From positions 2,604,001 to 2,668,000 of the forward strand of contig NZ_CP081006.1 in NCBI RefSeq assembly GCF_022317005.1: DNA of 64,000 bases. Direction: 5' to 3'. Positions 46,904 to 55,056 of the stretch are shown one piece after another. How positions within the stretch are numbered: the first letter of the stretch is position 1; each line of letters starts with the position of its first letter. Position numbers and translations under genes: made by a program. The stretch comes from Mycobacterium sp. IDR2000157661. GTDB lineage: Bacteria; Actinomycetota; Actinomycetes; Mycobacteriales; Mycobacteriaceae. The notes beneath the pieces are model-generated. The model made no database searches. It was not told the DNA's origin and saw only the letters and a list, made by a program, of their open reading frames with translations.

Positions 46904-47848
46904 TCAGCTTCTGGTACCGGCTTCTTCGGCTTTGTCCAGCGCGGTCGCGGCCAGTTCGCGGCCCACCTCGATGACCTCGGCGGCGCGGTGGAACTCCAAG
47001 CTGCGGCAGGCGGAGCGCGGCACTTCGATCAGGAGATCGGGCGGATACCCCGCGAGTATGTGTCGAGCGAGCGCGGCCTGCGCGATGTCGATCGTGCGGT
47101 TCATCACCTCGAAGCTGCCGAGCTTGGGCACCGCCACCTCCTTGGTCGCGTCGACGAGCTCCTCTTCGTTCGCGCTGTCGTCGGGGTCCTCGGCTCTGGC
47201 GCTCTCGAACAGGGAGGTGGTGCCGCGCCAGACTCGCGTCAGCCACTCGCTGGTGGCGCGGGGACCGCTGTCGACGGGTTCTTCGGCGCCGCCGGACTCG
47301 CTGCCCGCCAACGACACCGCGATGGTGAGGTCGGCGTTGACGGCCGCGATCGGGGCCATCGGCAACGGGTCCAGAATGCCGCCGTCGGCGAGCAGCCGAC
47401 CGTCGAGCAGATGCGGAGTGATCACCCCCGGGATCGCGATGGACGCGCGGATCGCCGCGTCGACAGGCCCGCGTTGCAGCCACACCGACTTGCCCGCGAT
47501 GAGATCGGTCGACACCGCCGTGTAGGGAATCGGCAGATCCTCGATGCGGACGTCGCCGAGGATGTCGCGCACCGCGTCGAGGATCTTGGCTGCCCGCAGC
47601 GCACCGGCCGCGCCGATCTTCGGGTCCAGCAGCCGCAACACGGCGGCCTGCGTCAGGGACTTGGCCCACTCGGCGAACTCCTCGAGTTTCCCGGCCGCGC
47701 TCAGGCCGCCGACGAGCGCGCCCATCGACGACCCTGCGATGCCGACGATCTCGTAGTCACGGTGCTGCAGTTCGTTGATCACGCCGATGTGGGCGTACCC
47801 CCGCGCACCCCCGCTGCCCAGCGCCAGCGCCACCCGGTTGCCAGCCAT
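46904..47848 (-). CDS. Patatin-like phospholipase (RssA type)
   Basis: 314-residue patatin. ALGSGGARGYAHIGV is the oxyanion loop, GIAGSSMGALVGG the Ser elbow and LLADGGILDPLP the Asp motif, all nearest to the RssA/NTE group. It corresponds to Rv1063c. An acidic linker (about 200-235) precedes a C-terminal helical region. ATG start; lpqV follows downstream on the same strand's upstream side, 27 nt away. Likely hydrolyses membrane or storage lipids. Confidence 0.9.
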   Translation of the reverse strand: MAGNRVALALGSGGARGYAHIGVINELQHRDYEIVGIAGSSMGALVGGLSAAGKLEEFAEWAKSLTQAAVLRLLDPKIGAAGALRAAKILDAVRDILGDVRIEDLPIPYTAVSTDLIAGKSVWLQRGPVDAAIRASIAIPGVITPHLLDGRLLADGGILDPLPMAPIAAVNADLTIAVSLAGSESGGAEEPVDSGPRATSEWLTRVWRGTTSLFESARAEDPDDSANEEELVDATKEVAVPKLGSFEVMNRTIDIAQAALARHILAGYPPDLLIEVPRSACRSLEFHRAAEVIEVGRELAATALDKAEEAGTRS

Positions 47849-47875
47849 AGCGCTATTGTCCGCCTGTTCGGGCGG

Positions 47876-48316
47876 TCAGCCGCAGAGTTCGTCGGCCGCC
47901 GCCCGGACGGCGACGATCACCGCGGCCTGGCGTTCGGGCGACAGCTGCGACCACGGCGTGCCGTACGTTCCCGGACCGGCCGAATCCGTTGACTGCAGCA
48001 TGCCCAGGTACGGCTCGATCTGCGACTTCGGGTCGCCGCCCTGCTGGTCCATCCACGCTTTGGCGGTGATGCAGGCCTTGGAGTACTCCTCCTCGGTCGA
48101 CTCGGCGGGTGCGCCGACGGCGGTGGTGACTCCTCCGGGGGAGACGTCCACCGAACCCGGTGCCGCGGTCGGGGTTTCGGAGCTGGTGTCAGTGGCTTCG
48201 GACGTTGTGGTCGCGGGGGTCTCGGGTGCGGGAGCGGCGTCCTCCCCGTCCGACGAGCACCCGGCGAGCATCCCGACGGTCACGATGATCGCCGCAACGG
48301 CGTGACGTTGGCGCAT
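47876..48316 (-). CDS. lpqV: Lipoprotein LpqV
   Basis: 146-residue lipoprotein. The signal peptide ends in the lipobox MLAGC (Cys at residue 20), followed by a 55-residue Ser/Thr/Pro/Glu-rich linker and a small C-terminal domain (residues 75-146) with paired Cys in KACITAKAW and DELCG. Gene order (patatin, lpqV, cysteine dioxygenase-like) equals Rv1063c-Rv1065. Function unknown; divergent from the attenuated operon at 48422. Confidence 0.87.
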   Translation of the reverse strand: MRQRHAVAAIIVTVGMLAGCSSDGEDAAPAPETPATTTSEATDTSSETPTAAPGSVDVSPGGVTTAVGAPAESTEEEYSKACITAKAWMDQQGGDPKSQIEPYLGMLQSTDSAGPGTYGTPWSQLSPERQAAVIVAVRAAADELCG

Positions 48317-48408
48317 CCCGCCAATCTAGGCAATCGACCGGACACCGGGCAGCCCGCCCCGCGTTAGGAGTGCTCGGCTCTGCCGCGGCGTTCAGGCAGC
48401 CGCCGTGT

Positions 48409-48421
48409 TAGCCTCGAGCGC
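48409..48421 (+). promoter_or_regulatory. Leaderless promoter of the poly-Cys uORF
   Basis: TAGCCT (48409-48414) followed by exactly seven bases and the ATG at 48422. Transcription should start on the first base of the uORF, so it is read without a ribosome-binding site. Confidence 0.6.
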
Positions 48422-48457
48422 ATGACGACCGGATACCAGGAGTGTTGCCGGGCCTAG
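48422..48457 (+). CDS. Leaderless upstream ORF with tandem Cys codons (attenuator peptide)
   Basis: An 11-codon ORF, MTTGYQECCRA, ending in TAG at 48455-48457, 43 nt before the cysteine dioxygenase-like gene. The two Cys codons (TGT TGC, 48443-48448) follow CAG GAG. Ribosome stalling there under cysteine limitation would cover CCAGGAG (48436-48442), which is the exact complement of CTCCTGG next to the downstream ribosome-binding site. Leaderless poly-Cys uORFs regulating sulfur genes are known in mycobacteria; that this one is functional is inferred from architecture. Confidence 0.65.
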   Translation: MTTGYQECCRA

Positions 48458-48493
48458 CTGCCCCCGCCCCTGTCCTGTTGTCCGTTCTCCTGG
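48436..48493 (+). promoter_or_regulatory. Predicted hairpin sequestering the dioxygenase ribosome-binding site
   Basis: CCAGGAG (48436-48442, inside the uORF) can pair perfectly with CTCCTGG (48487-48493), whose last two bases begin the Shine-Dalgarno GGAG (48492-48495) of the gene at 48501. Formation would hinder initiation; a ribosome stalled at the Cys codons would release it. Confidence 0.55.
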
Positions 48494-48500
48494 AGCTTGC

Positions 48501-49046
48501 ATGGTTTCCCCTGCAGTCTTTCCGTATGCCGTTCCCGCGGTCTCCGCACCGACCCGACTGCGGCTTCCTGATCTGCTGTCGGCCGCCGACCGAGGCGCCG
48601 ACGACGTGCTCAGTGGCCGGTGCGACCACTTGCTGCCTGCCGACGGGCCGCCTCGCGACGAGCGCTGGTACACCCGCCTGTACGGCGACGAGGAACTCGA
48701 CCTGTGGTTGATCAGCTGGGTGCCGGACCGATCGACCGAACTACACGACCACGGCGGCTCGTTCGGCGCGCTGACGGTGGTCTCCGGCGCGTTGCGCGAG
48801 ACTCGCTGGGATGGGCGCGGGTTGCGGCACCGCCGGCTGGCCGCCGGGGACCAGGCCGCCTTTCCGTTGGGCTGGGTGCACGATGTGGTCTGGGCGCCCG
48901 AAGGCGACGGGGCCGATCCCATCGCGCCGACGCTGAGTGTGCACGCATACTCGCCGCCGCTCACCGCGATGTCCTACTACGACGTGACCGCACGTAACAC
49001 GCTGCGCCGCAACCGCACCGAGCTCACCGGAACTCCGGAGGGATGA
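48501..49046 (+). CDS. Cysteine dioxygenase type I family protein
   Basis: 181-residue cupin. The non-heme iron ligands are His82 and His84 (STELHDHGGSFGAL) and a third His in LGWVHDVVW, the arrangement of thiol dioxygenases that oxidise cysteine to cysteine sulfinate. ATG 48501 follows CTGGAGC. It is translationally coupled to the rhodanese gene (ATGATGA) and preceded by a poly-Cys uORF, which fits a role in cysteine breakdown. It corresponds to Rv1065. 3-Mercaptopropionate dioxygenase is the main alternative. Confidence 0.85.
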   Translation: MVSPAVFPYAVPAVSAPTRLRLPDLLSAADRGADDVLSGRCDHLLPADGPPRDERWYTRLYGDEELDLWLISWVPDRSTELHDHGGSFGALTVVSGALRETRWDGRGLRHRRLAAGDQAAFPLGWVHDVVWAPEGDGADPIAPTLSVHAYSPPLTAMSYYDVTARNTLRRNRTELTGTPEG

Positions 49047-49414
49047 TGACCAGTCGAATCGACCGTGTGCTGGACGATGCCCGGGCCCGCCTGGCCAGGT
49101 ACGAGGCATCGGAGGTGCCCGCGGCGTTGGCTCGCGGTGCCATCCTGGTCGACATCCGGCCGCAAGCACAGCGTGAACTCGAGGGTGAAGTTCCGGCGGC
49201 GCTGGTGATCGAACGCAATGTGCTGGAGTGGCGGTGCGACCCCACGAGTGGTGCGCGGCTGCCTGAGGCCGTCGACGACGACGTGGAGTGGGTGGTGCTC
49301 TGCTCGGAGGGTTACACGTCCAGCCTGGCTGCCGCCGCGCTGCTCGACCTCGGCCTGCACCGGTCGACCGACGTCATCGGTGGCTACCAGGCACTCAAAG
49401 ATGTCGTCTTCTAG
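49043..49414 (+). CDS. Rhodanese-domain protein
   Basis: 123-residue single-domain sulfurtransferase. The active-site Cys87 is in VVLCSEGYTSS, the expected loop before the helix, and ILVDIRPQAQRELEG is the conserved CH2A-like Asp/Arg region. ATG 49043 overlaps the dioxygenase stop (ATGATGA; ATG 49046 is also possible). With the dioxygenase it forms a two-gene cysteine-sulfur operon, as Rv1065-Rv1066. The last 4 nt overlap the convergent hydrolase gene. Confidence 0.88.
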   Translation: MMTSRIDRVLDDARARLARYEASEVPAALARGAILVDIRPQAQRELEGEVPAALVIERNVLEWRCDPTSGARLPEAVDDDVEWVVLCSEGYTSSLAAAALLDLGLHRSTDVIGGYQALKDVVF

Positions 49415-51114
49415 GCGTTCTCGTCGTTGGACAGCAGCGGGCGGAGCCGTTCCGTCTTCTGCGGCGTCCAGCCCGGGGGTTGCAGGATCGCCGCCCAGGC
49501 ATTGGCCACGTCCTTGACGTAGACGTGGCCGTGGCCGTCGGGCACGTCGACGGCTACTGCCATGTCCGCCGACACCTGCAGGAAGGTGACCACAGGAATC
49601 CACTGCATGCGACCGGAGACGTCGTAGCCGCGCGGTTCGCGCAGCCAGTCCGGTTCGGAGAACAGCAGGTCGGGATTGAACCACGCGATCGGATCAGACG
49701 CGTGCTGCAAGTAGACCACGCGGGGGTTGCCCCAGGGGGCGTCGGGCCGCACCAGGTTGTCGGCGCGCGCGGCGAACCGGACGTTCTCACCCTTGTCGTA
49801 GATCGGCAGCCACATCGGCGAACCGGCGTCGCGATCGCGGGTCAGCTGCGTCCAGATCGTGTTGTTGAACGTCGGCCCGGAGAACAGCGCGCCGTCGGTG
49901 CGCGCGATCAGGTTGTTCAGCGCCAGGAACGGCGCCTCGCCGCCGAAGGAGCCCAGGCTCTCGCCGAAGACGACCAGGCGCGGTCGCTGTGCCTCCGGCA
50001 TTTCGCGGATCAGCGCGTCGACGGCCTCGAACAGCGCCTGCCCGGCCTGCCGCGCGTTCTCCTTGTCCACCAGGAACGACAGCCAGCTGGGCAGGAACGA
50101 ATACTGCATCGACACGATCGCGGTGTCGCCGTTGTACATGTACTCCAGGGCGCTGGCCTCGGCCTCGTTGATCCAGCCGGTGCCCGTGGTGGTGGCCACG
50201 GCGACGAGGCCGCGGTCGAGTCCACCCGTGCGCTGCAGCTCGCGCGCGGCCAGGGCCGCGGTGGCCTTGATGCCCTCGGCGGAATGCAGTCCGGCGTAGG
50301 CGCGGATGGGCTCGACTGCGGGCCTGCCGTTGAACTCCGACAGTTCCTCTACGGTCGGTCCGGCCGACACGAACACCCGGCCCTGGTGGCCGAGCGACTC
50401 CCAGCTGGCCAACGATTCGGGGCCGCCGGACCGCAACGGCGACGTCGTAGCGGGGAAGTCGGGGTCGGTCTCGTCGTTGACGGCGGCGAACGTCTTGTTG
50501 ATCGTGTCCATTGCGACACGCACCACGACACCGTTGATCAGCGCGATGGCCAACGCGAGCAGTAGCGCCACCGCGACGACGGCCGAAACCCGCGGCGGCG
50601 CAAATCGGTTGAGCTGGCGCACAAGGAACCGCACCAGCCTGCCGATCAGCTGACCGATCTCGACGAGAACGAACAGCGTCACGACGGACAGCACCGCCGT
50701 CAGCGGGTAGTCCCAGAACCTGAGCAGCGCGACGTCGTTGAGCCCGCGAACCTCGTTCTGCCACACGTGGAAGTAGATGATCATCAGGACTTGGCCGACC
50801 ACGCCGATGACGACCAGCGCAATCCACGCCTGCCGGGGTGCGGGCGGACTGCTGTCCTTGGATCCCATGTAGCGCACCAGCCAGACCGCGAACACGCCCA
50901 AGCCGTAGCCGAATGCTCCCGCCGCACCGCTGACCAGTCCTTGGAACAGGGGTCCGCGCGGCAGCAGCGACGGGGTCAACGACAGCCAGATGAACACCAG
51001 CCCGAGGGCGGTGCCGGTGAACGTGTAGTGGCGCACCCACCACGGCTTCGCGGGCGCCTCGTCGCGCGCCTCGCCGCGCTCGGGTGCCGGTGCTGGCGCC
51101 TCGGTGTCGGTCAC
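49411..51114 (-). CDS. Membrane-anchored alpha/beta hydrolase (Abhydrolase_9 type)
   Basis: 567 residues. The N-terminal third has about four to five hydrophobic helices (around 33-50, 58-82, 98-118, 140-160 and 180-205). The C-terminal two thirds form an alpha/beta hydrolase with GRVFVSAGPTVEEL and the nucleophile elbow VVFGESLGSFGGEAPF. A conserved actinobacterial family, equivalent to Rv1069c. In M. tuberculosis two PE_PGRS genes lie between the rhodanese gene and this one; here the two genes overlap by 4 nt. Function unknown. Confidence 0.88.
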   Translation of the reverse strand: MTDTEAPAPAPERGEARDEAPAKPWWVRHYTFTGTALGLVFIWLSLTPSLLPRGPLFQGLVSGAAGAFGYGLGVFAVWLVRYMGSKDSSPPAPRQAWIALVVIGVVGQVLMIIYFHVWQNEVRGLNDVALLRFWDYPLTAVLSVVTLFVLVEIGQLIGRLVRFLVRQLNRFAPPRVSAVVAVALLLALAIALINGVVVRVAMDTINKTFAAVNDETDPDFPATTSPLRSGGPESLASWESLGHQGRVFVSAGPTVEELSEFNGRPAVEPIRAYAGLHSAEGIKATAALAARELQRTGGLDRGLVAVATTTGTGWINEAEASALEYMYNGDTAIVSMQYSFLPSWLSFLVDKENARQAGQALFEAVDALIREMPEAQRPRLVVFGESLGSFGGEAPFLALNNLIARTDGALFSGPTFNNTIWTQLTRDRDAGSPMWLPIYDKGENVRFAARADNLVRPDAPWGNPRVVYLQHASDPIAWFNPDLLFSEPDWLREPRGYDVSGRMQWIPVVTFLQVSADMAVAVDVPDGHGHVYVKDVANAWAAILQPPGWTPQKTERLRPLLSNDENA

Positions 51115-51124
51115 CGGCAGATTA

Positions 51125-51910
51125 TTAACGGTGCGAGAAGTTCGGGGGGCGTTTCTCGGTGAACGCGCTCATGCCTTCGGTCTGGTCGTCCGTGGCGAAG
51201 GCAGAATGGAACAGTCGGCGTTCGTAGAGCAGCCCTTCGGCCAGCGTTGACTCGAAGGCCCGGTTGACGGCCTCCTTGGCCATCCGGGACGCCGACAGCG
51301 ACATCCCCGAGATGGTCTTGGCGACCGCGTCGGCCTCGTCGAGCAGGCGGTCGGCAGGCACCACCCGCGACACCAGCCCGGCGCGCTCGGCCTCTTCAGC
51401 GTCCATGTTGCGACCGGTGAGGATGAGATCCATGGCCTTGGCCTTGCCGATCGCGCGGGTGAGCCGTTGGGAACCGCCCATCCCGGGCAGGACGCCGAGC
51501 TTGATCTCGGGCTGACCGAACTTCGCGGTGTCCGCGGCTATCAGCAGGTCACACATCATCGCCAGCTCGCAGCCGCCGCCGAGCGCGTATCCCGCAACCG
51601 CGGCGATCGTCGGGGTTCGGGTGGCGGCGAACCTGCTCCACGCGGCGAAGAAGTCGCTGCCGAAGACGTCGGCGAAGCTCAGCTCGGCCATCTCCTTGAT
51701 GTCCGCGCCCGCCGCGAAGGCTTTCTCGTTGCCGGTGAGGACGATAGCGCCGATTGCCGGGTCGTCGTCCAATTCGGCTGCAGCAGTGGTGACTTCGTGC
51801 ATCACCTGGCTGTTGAGCGCGTTGAGCGCCTTCGGGCGGTTCAACGTGATGGTGCCGACACGGTCGTCGCGGGTGACCAGAATGGTGGAGAAGCCGGTCT
51901 CATCGTTCAT
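51125..51910 (-). CDS. echA8: Enoyl-CoA hydratase
   Basis: Crotonase-fold hydratase, 261 residues, acting in beta-oxidation. The oxyanion-hole segments are [12 protein letters not shown] and [14 protein letters not shown]; the two catalytic Glu are in GGGCE and QPEIKLG. FVxxRKP-type end: [15 protein letters not shown] 51910 overlaps the echA9 stop by 4 nt (ATGA), so the pair is coupled, matching Rv1070c-Rv1071c. Confidence 0.93.
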   Translation of the reverse strand: MNDETGFSTILVTRDDRVGTITLNRPKALNALNSQVMHEVTTAAAELDDDPAIGAIVLTGNEKAFAAGADIKEMAELSFADVFGSDFFAAWSRFAATRTPTIAAVAGYALGGGCELAMMCDLLIAADTAKFGQPEIKLGVLPGMGGSQRLTRAIGKAKAMDLILTGRNMDAEEAERAGLVSRVVPADRLLDEADAVAKTISGMSLSASRMAKEAVNRAFESTLAEGLLYERRLFHSAFATDDQTEGMSAFTEKRPPNFSHR

Positions 51911-52959
51911 CTGTTGAACTCCAGTTCGCGGTCGGCCGGCGCGAAGTAGGCCTCGACGTCGGCGGTGGTGACGGCCGCCAATGACGCCGGCGACCACTTC
52001 GGGTTGCGGTCTTTGTCGATGACCTGGGCGCGGATGCCCTCGACCAGATCGTGTGAGCGCAGCGAGCCGCACGAGGTCCGGTACTCCTGACGTAGCACGT
52101 CTTCCAGTGTGTCGAGTTCGGTGGCCCGGCGTAGCGCTTCCAGCGCGACCGAGACCGAGATCGGCGAGCGGCTGGCGATCAGGTCGGCCGCCTCGATGGC
52201 GGGGCCGGCGTCCCGTTCGCGCAGTGCGGCGACGATGTCGGCGACGGTTTCACCCGCGTAGCACTCGTCGATCCAGTGCCGTTGTGCGGCAAGGTTGCTC
52301 GGCGGCGGCTCGATGGCGAAGGCGGCCAGCGCGGCGTCGACACCGTCGCTGATCACTGCCGCCTTGAAGTCGGCGATCCTGTCGTGGGGCACGAAGTGGT
52401 CGGCGAATCCCATCTCGATCGCGTCGGCGCCGTCGAAGTTCGCGCCGGTCAGCGCCGCGTGGTAGCCGAGCAGGCCGGGCGCTCGCGACAGGATCATCGT
52501 CCCCCCGACGTCTGGAATGAACCCGATGCCTACCTCGGGCATGGCCATCTTGGTGGTGTCGGTGACCACGCGCGCGCTGCCGTGAGCGCTGATGCCGACC
52601 CCGCCACCCATGACGATGCCGTCCATCAGCGCGATGTAGGGCTTGGCGAACCGGGAGATCTGCGCATCGAGCAGGTACTCGTCGTACCAGAACGCCCGCG
52701 CCTCACGTCCTTTTTCCGGACCGGTGGCTGTGGCGCTGTGGTAGATCGAGACGATGTCGCCGCCGGCGCACAGGCCGCGTTCGCCCGCCCCGTCGGCGAC
52801 GACGGCGGTGACGTCGTCGTCGGTCTCCCACTGAGCGAGCACCGACGCCATCGCGGTGACCATCGGATGGCTTAGCGAATTGATGGCCTTGGGCCGGTTG
52901 AGGGTGATCAGGCCGAATCCGCGGTCGACACTTACTAGGACATCCTCGTTTTCGCCCAC
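51907..52959 (-). CDS. echA9: Enoyl-CoA hydratase/3-hydroxyisobutyryl-CoA hydrolase
   Basis: 350-residue crotonase-family protein of the 3-hydroxyisobutyryl-CoA hydrolase type (valine catabolism). It has [32 protein letters not shown] and the hydrolase-specific [13 protein letters not shown]. The long C-terminal helical part after residue 260 is typical of HIBYL-CoA hydrolases. GTG 52959 lies eight bases after TAGATT (complement of 52968-52973), so the transcript is nearly leaderless. It heads the echA9-echA8 operon. Confidence 0.9.
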   Translation of the reverse strand: MGENEDVLVSVDRGFGLITLNRPKAINSLSHPMVTAMASVLAQWETDDDVTAVVADGAGERGLCAGGDIVSIYHSATATGPEKGREARAFWYDEYLLDAQISRFAKPYIALMDGIVMGGGVGISAHGSARVVTDTTKMAMPEVGIGFIPDVGGTMILSRAPGLLGYHAALTGANFDGADAIEMGFADHFVPHDRIADFKAAVISDGVDAALAAFAIEPPPSNLAAQRHWIDECYAGETVADIVAALRERDAGPAIEAADLIASRSPISVSVALEALRRATELDTLEDVLRQEYRTSCGSLRSHDLVEGIRAQVIDKDRNPKWSPASLAAVTTADVEAYFAPADRELEFNR

Positions 52960-53113
52960 GCTTATGCAATCTAGATCGTCGCCCGCGTCCCGACGGCCTT
53001 GGGTAGGGTTTCCGTGCAGACGCCGGGCCCCGTCCGGGAACCGACCGGCGTCGCGAAACGTTGACGGTGTGTTCGCCAGTAGACGAACCACATCACAGGA
53101 GAGGAAACCGACG

Positions 53114-53962
53114 GTGCGGGAATCCAGCAACCCGGTATTTCGATCCCTGCCGAGAACGCAGGGCGGTTATGCGCAATTCGGTACCGGAGCCGGCGGCTAC
53201 GGTACGCAGGCGGTACACGCCGACCCGTATGCCACGCAGTACGCCGAGGAACGGCAGACCGGTGTCGCCCGGCCGCTGACCATAGACGACGTCGTCACCC
53301 GAACGGGCATCACGCTCGCGGTGCTGACGGCCGTCGCGGTCGTCTCGTACTTCCTGGTCGCCCAGAATCTCGGCCTCGCCATGCCGTTCACCCTGGTCGG
53401 AGCGCTCGGCGGTCTCGCTCTGGTGTTGGTCGCGGTGTTCGCGCGCAAGCAGGACAACCCCGCGATCGTGCTCAGCTACGCCGCTCTCGAGGGGCTGTTC
53501 ATCGGCGCGATATCGTTCGTGTTCGCCAACGTGATCTCGACCGGTGGCCCCGGCATGATCGCCCAGGCGATCGTCGGCACCATCGGCGTTTTCTTCGGCA
53601 TGCTCGTCGTCTACAAGACCGGCGCGATCCGCGTAACGCCGAAGTTCACCCGCTTCATCGTGGCCGCCCTATTCGGTGCGGTGGCACTGATGCTGCTGAA
53701 CCTGGTGCTCGCGGTGTTCGGGGTCGGTGGCGGTGAGGGCCTCGGCCTGCGCAGCGGCGGCCCGCTGGCGATCATCTTCTCGCTGGTGGTCATCGGCATC
53801 GCTGCGTTCAGCTTCCTGATCGACTTCGACGCCGCCGATCAGATGGTGCGCGCCGGTGCGCCGGAGAAGGCGGCATGGGGCATCGCCCTGGGCCTGACCG
53901 TCACCCTGGTCTGGCTGTACATCGAGATCCTGCGGCTGCTGTCCTACTTCAACAGCGACTAG
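53114..53962 (+). CDS. Bax inhibitor-1/YccA-like membrane protein
   Basis: 282 residues. A 60-residue cytoplasmic N-terminus rich in Gly/Tyr/Ala precedes seven hydrophobic helices (from about residue 75 to 280). The family segment SYAALEGLFIGAISFVFAN is present, and the C-terminal IDFDAADQMVRAGAPEKAAW contains the conserved acidic pair. It is equivalent to Rv1072. These proteins may be pH-sensitive Ca leak channels. GTG 53114 is preceded by GGAGAGGAAA. A strong intrinsic terminator follows 14 nt after the stop. Confidence 0.85.
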   Translation: MRESSNPVFRSLPRTQGGYAQFGTGAGGYGTQAVHADPYATQYAEERQTGVARPLTIDDVVTRTGITLAVLTAVAVVSYFLVAQNLGLAMPFTLVGALGGLALVLVAVFARKQDNPAIVLSYAALEGLFIGAISFVFANVISTGGPGMIAQAIVGTIGVFFGMLVVYKTGAIRVTPKFTRFIVAALFGAVALMLLNLVLAVFGVGGGEGLGLRSGGPLAIIFSLVVIGIAAFSFLIDFDAADQMVRAGAPEKAAWGIALGLTVTLVWLYIEILRLLSYFNSD

Positions 53963-53975
53963 CAGCCCGACGAGA

Positions 53976-54008
53976 AGGCCCGGCACGAAATGTGCCGGGC
54001 CTTTCGTT
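53976..54008 (+). terminator. Intrinsic terminator
   Basis: AGGCCCGGCAC (53976-53986), loop GAAAT, GTGCCGGGCCT (53992-54002), then TTCGTTT. The 11-bp perfect stem followed by T residues terminates the Bax-inhibitor-like gene. Confidence 0.85.
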
Positions 54009-54116
54009 TGCGCCGGAACGGTCCCCGGCCTCGCGTGGGCCTTCACAGATGGCGATTCGTCCACAGATCGCGAGCTGTGCGGGAGTTTCGGCGAGTGGTT
54101 GCGCGAAGGTCGGGTC

Positions 54117-54982
54117 ATGGCGATCCTCGTCGAACCCTTCGTCGGCAGCGAGGCATTGGCCGCAGGTCGTGTTCGCAAACACGAGTTGCGGTCGCACTAC
54201 CGAACCGTCTTCCCTGACGTGTACGTGTCGAAGGACGTGGTTCCTTCTCTGCACGAGCGGGCGAGGGCGGCGTGGTTGTGGTCGCACCGCCAAGGCGTGA
54301 TAGCGGGGTTGACGGCCTCGGCGCTACACGGCGCGAAGTGGGTCGACGAGAACCCCCGGTGGAACTGATCTGGGCCAACCCCAGGCCACCCAGGGGAGTC
54401 GTCACTCGTCGCGACCGGTTGCTGGCCGACGAGCAAGGGGTGCTTGGCGGTCTGCCCATGACCACTTCGGAGCGGACCGCATTCGACCTCGGCCGATTGA
54501 TCGAGGGTGATGCGGCCGTGGCACATCTGGATGCGCTCGGCAACGCGACGAGATTCCAGCGAGACGACGTACTGGACGTGGCGGGTCGGCATCGCGGCTC
54601 GCCAGGTGTGCCGCGTCTGCAAGCGGCGCTCGAACTCTCCGACGCCGGCGCGCAATCGCCACGCGAGACGTGGCTGCGGCTTCTGCTCGTCCGCGCCGGA
54701 TTCCCCAGGCCACGAACTCAGATACCGATCTGTGACGAGTTCGGAGAGCCTCGCTACTACCTCGACATGGGTTGGGACGACGTGATGATCGCCGTGGAAT
54801 ACGACGGCGAACTACACCGCATGCCGTCGCGGCTCGGCCGGGACATCATCCGGTCGGAGTTCATCGCCTACCGCGGCTGGACACACATCCGCGTGGTCGC
54901 CGGTAATCGCCCGACCGACATCGTCAACCGGGTGCGGCGAGCATGGCCCGCTGGTGTGCGTACAGATCGCGAATCGGCCTGA
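54117..54982 (+). pseudogene. DUF559/AbiEi-like protein, frameshifted in a C-tract
   Basis: The first frame (ATG 54117) encodes an N-terminal winged-helix-like region (GRVRKHELRSHYRTVFPDVY, ASALHGAKWVDEN) and stops at 54366. A second frame continues with PVELIWANPRPPRGVVTRR and ends at 54982, with a PD-(D/E)XK-like core DMGWDDVMIAVEYDGELHR. Adding one C to the five-C run at 54353-54357 joins both into about 288 residues (sequence E-N-P-P-V-E-L-I-W), the normal length for this actinobacterial family and about that of Rv1073. Pseudogene, phase variant or sequencing error. Confidence 0.75.
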
Positions 54983-55056
54983 AATCGGCCGGTTTCGCGA
55001 TCTGGCTGCACACTAGGCGCGGAGAAGGCGCGTAGGCGCGGAGGTGGCGCGGTGGA

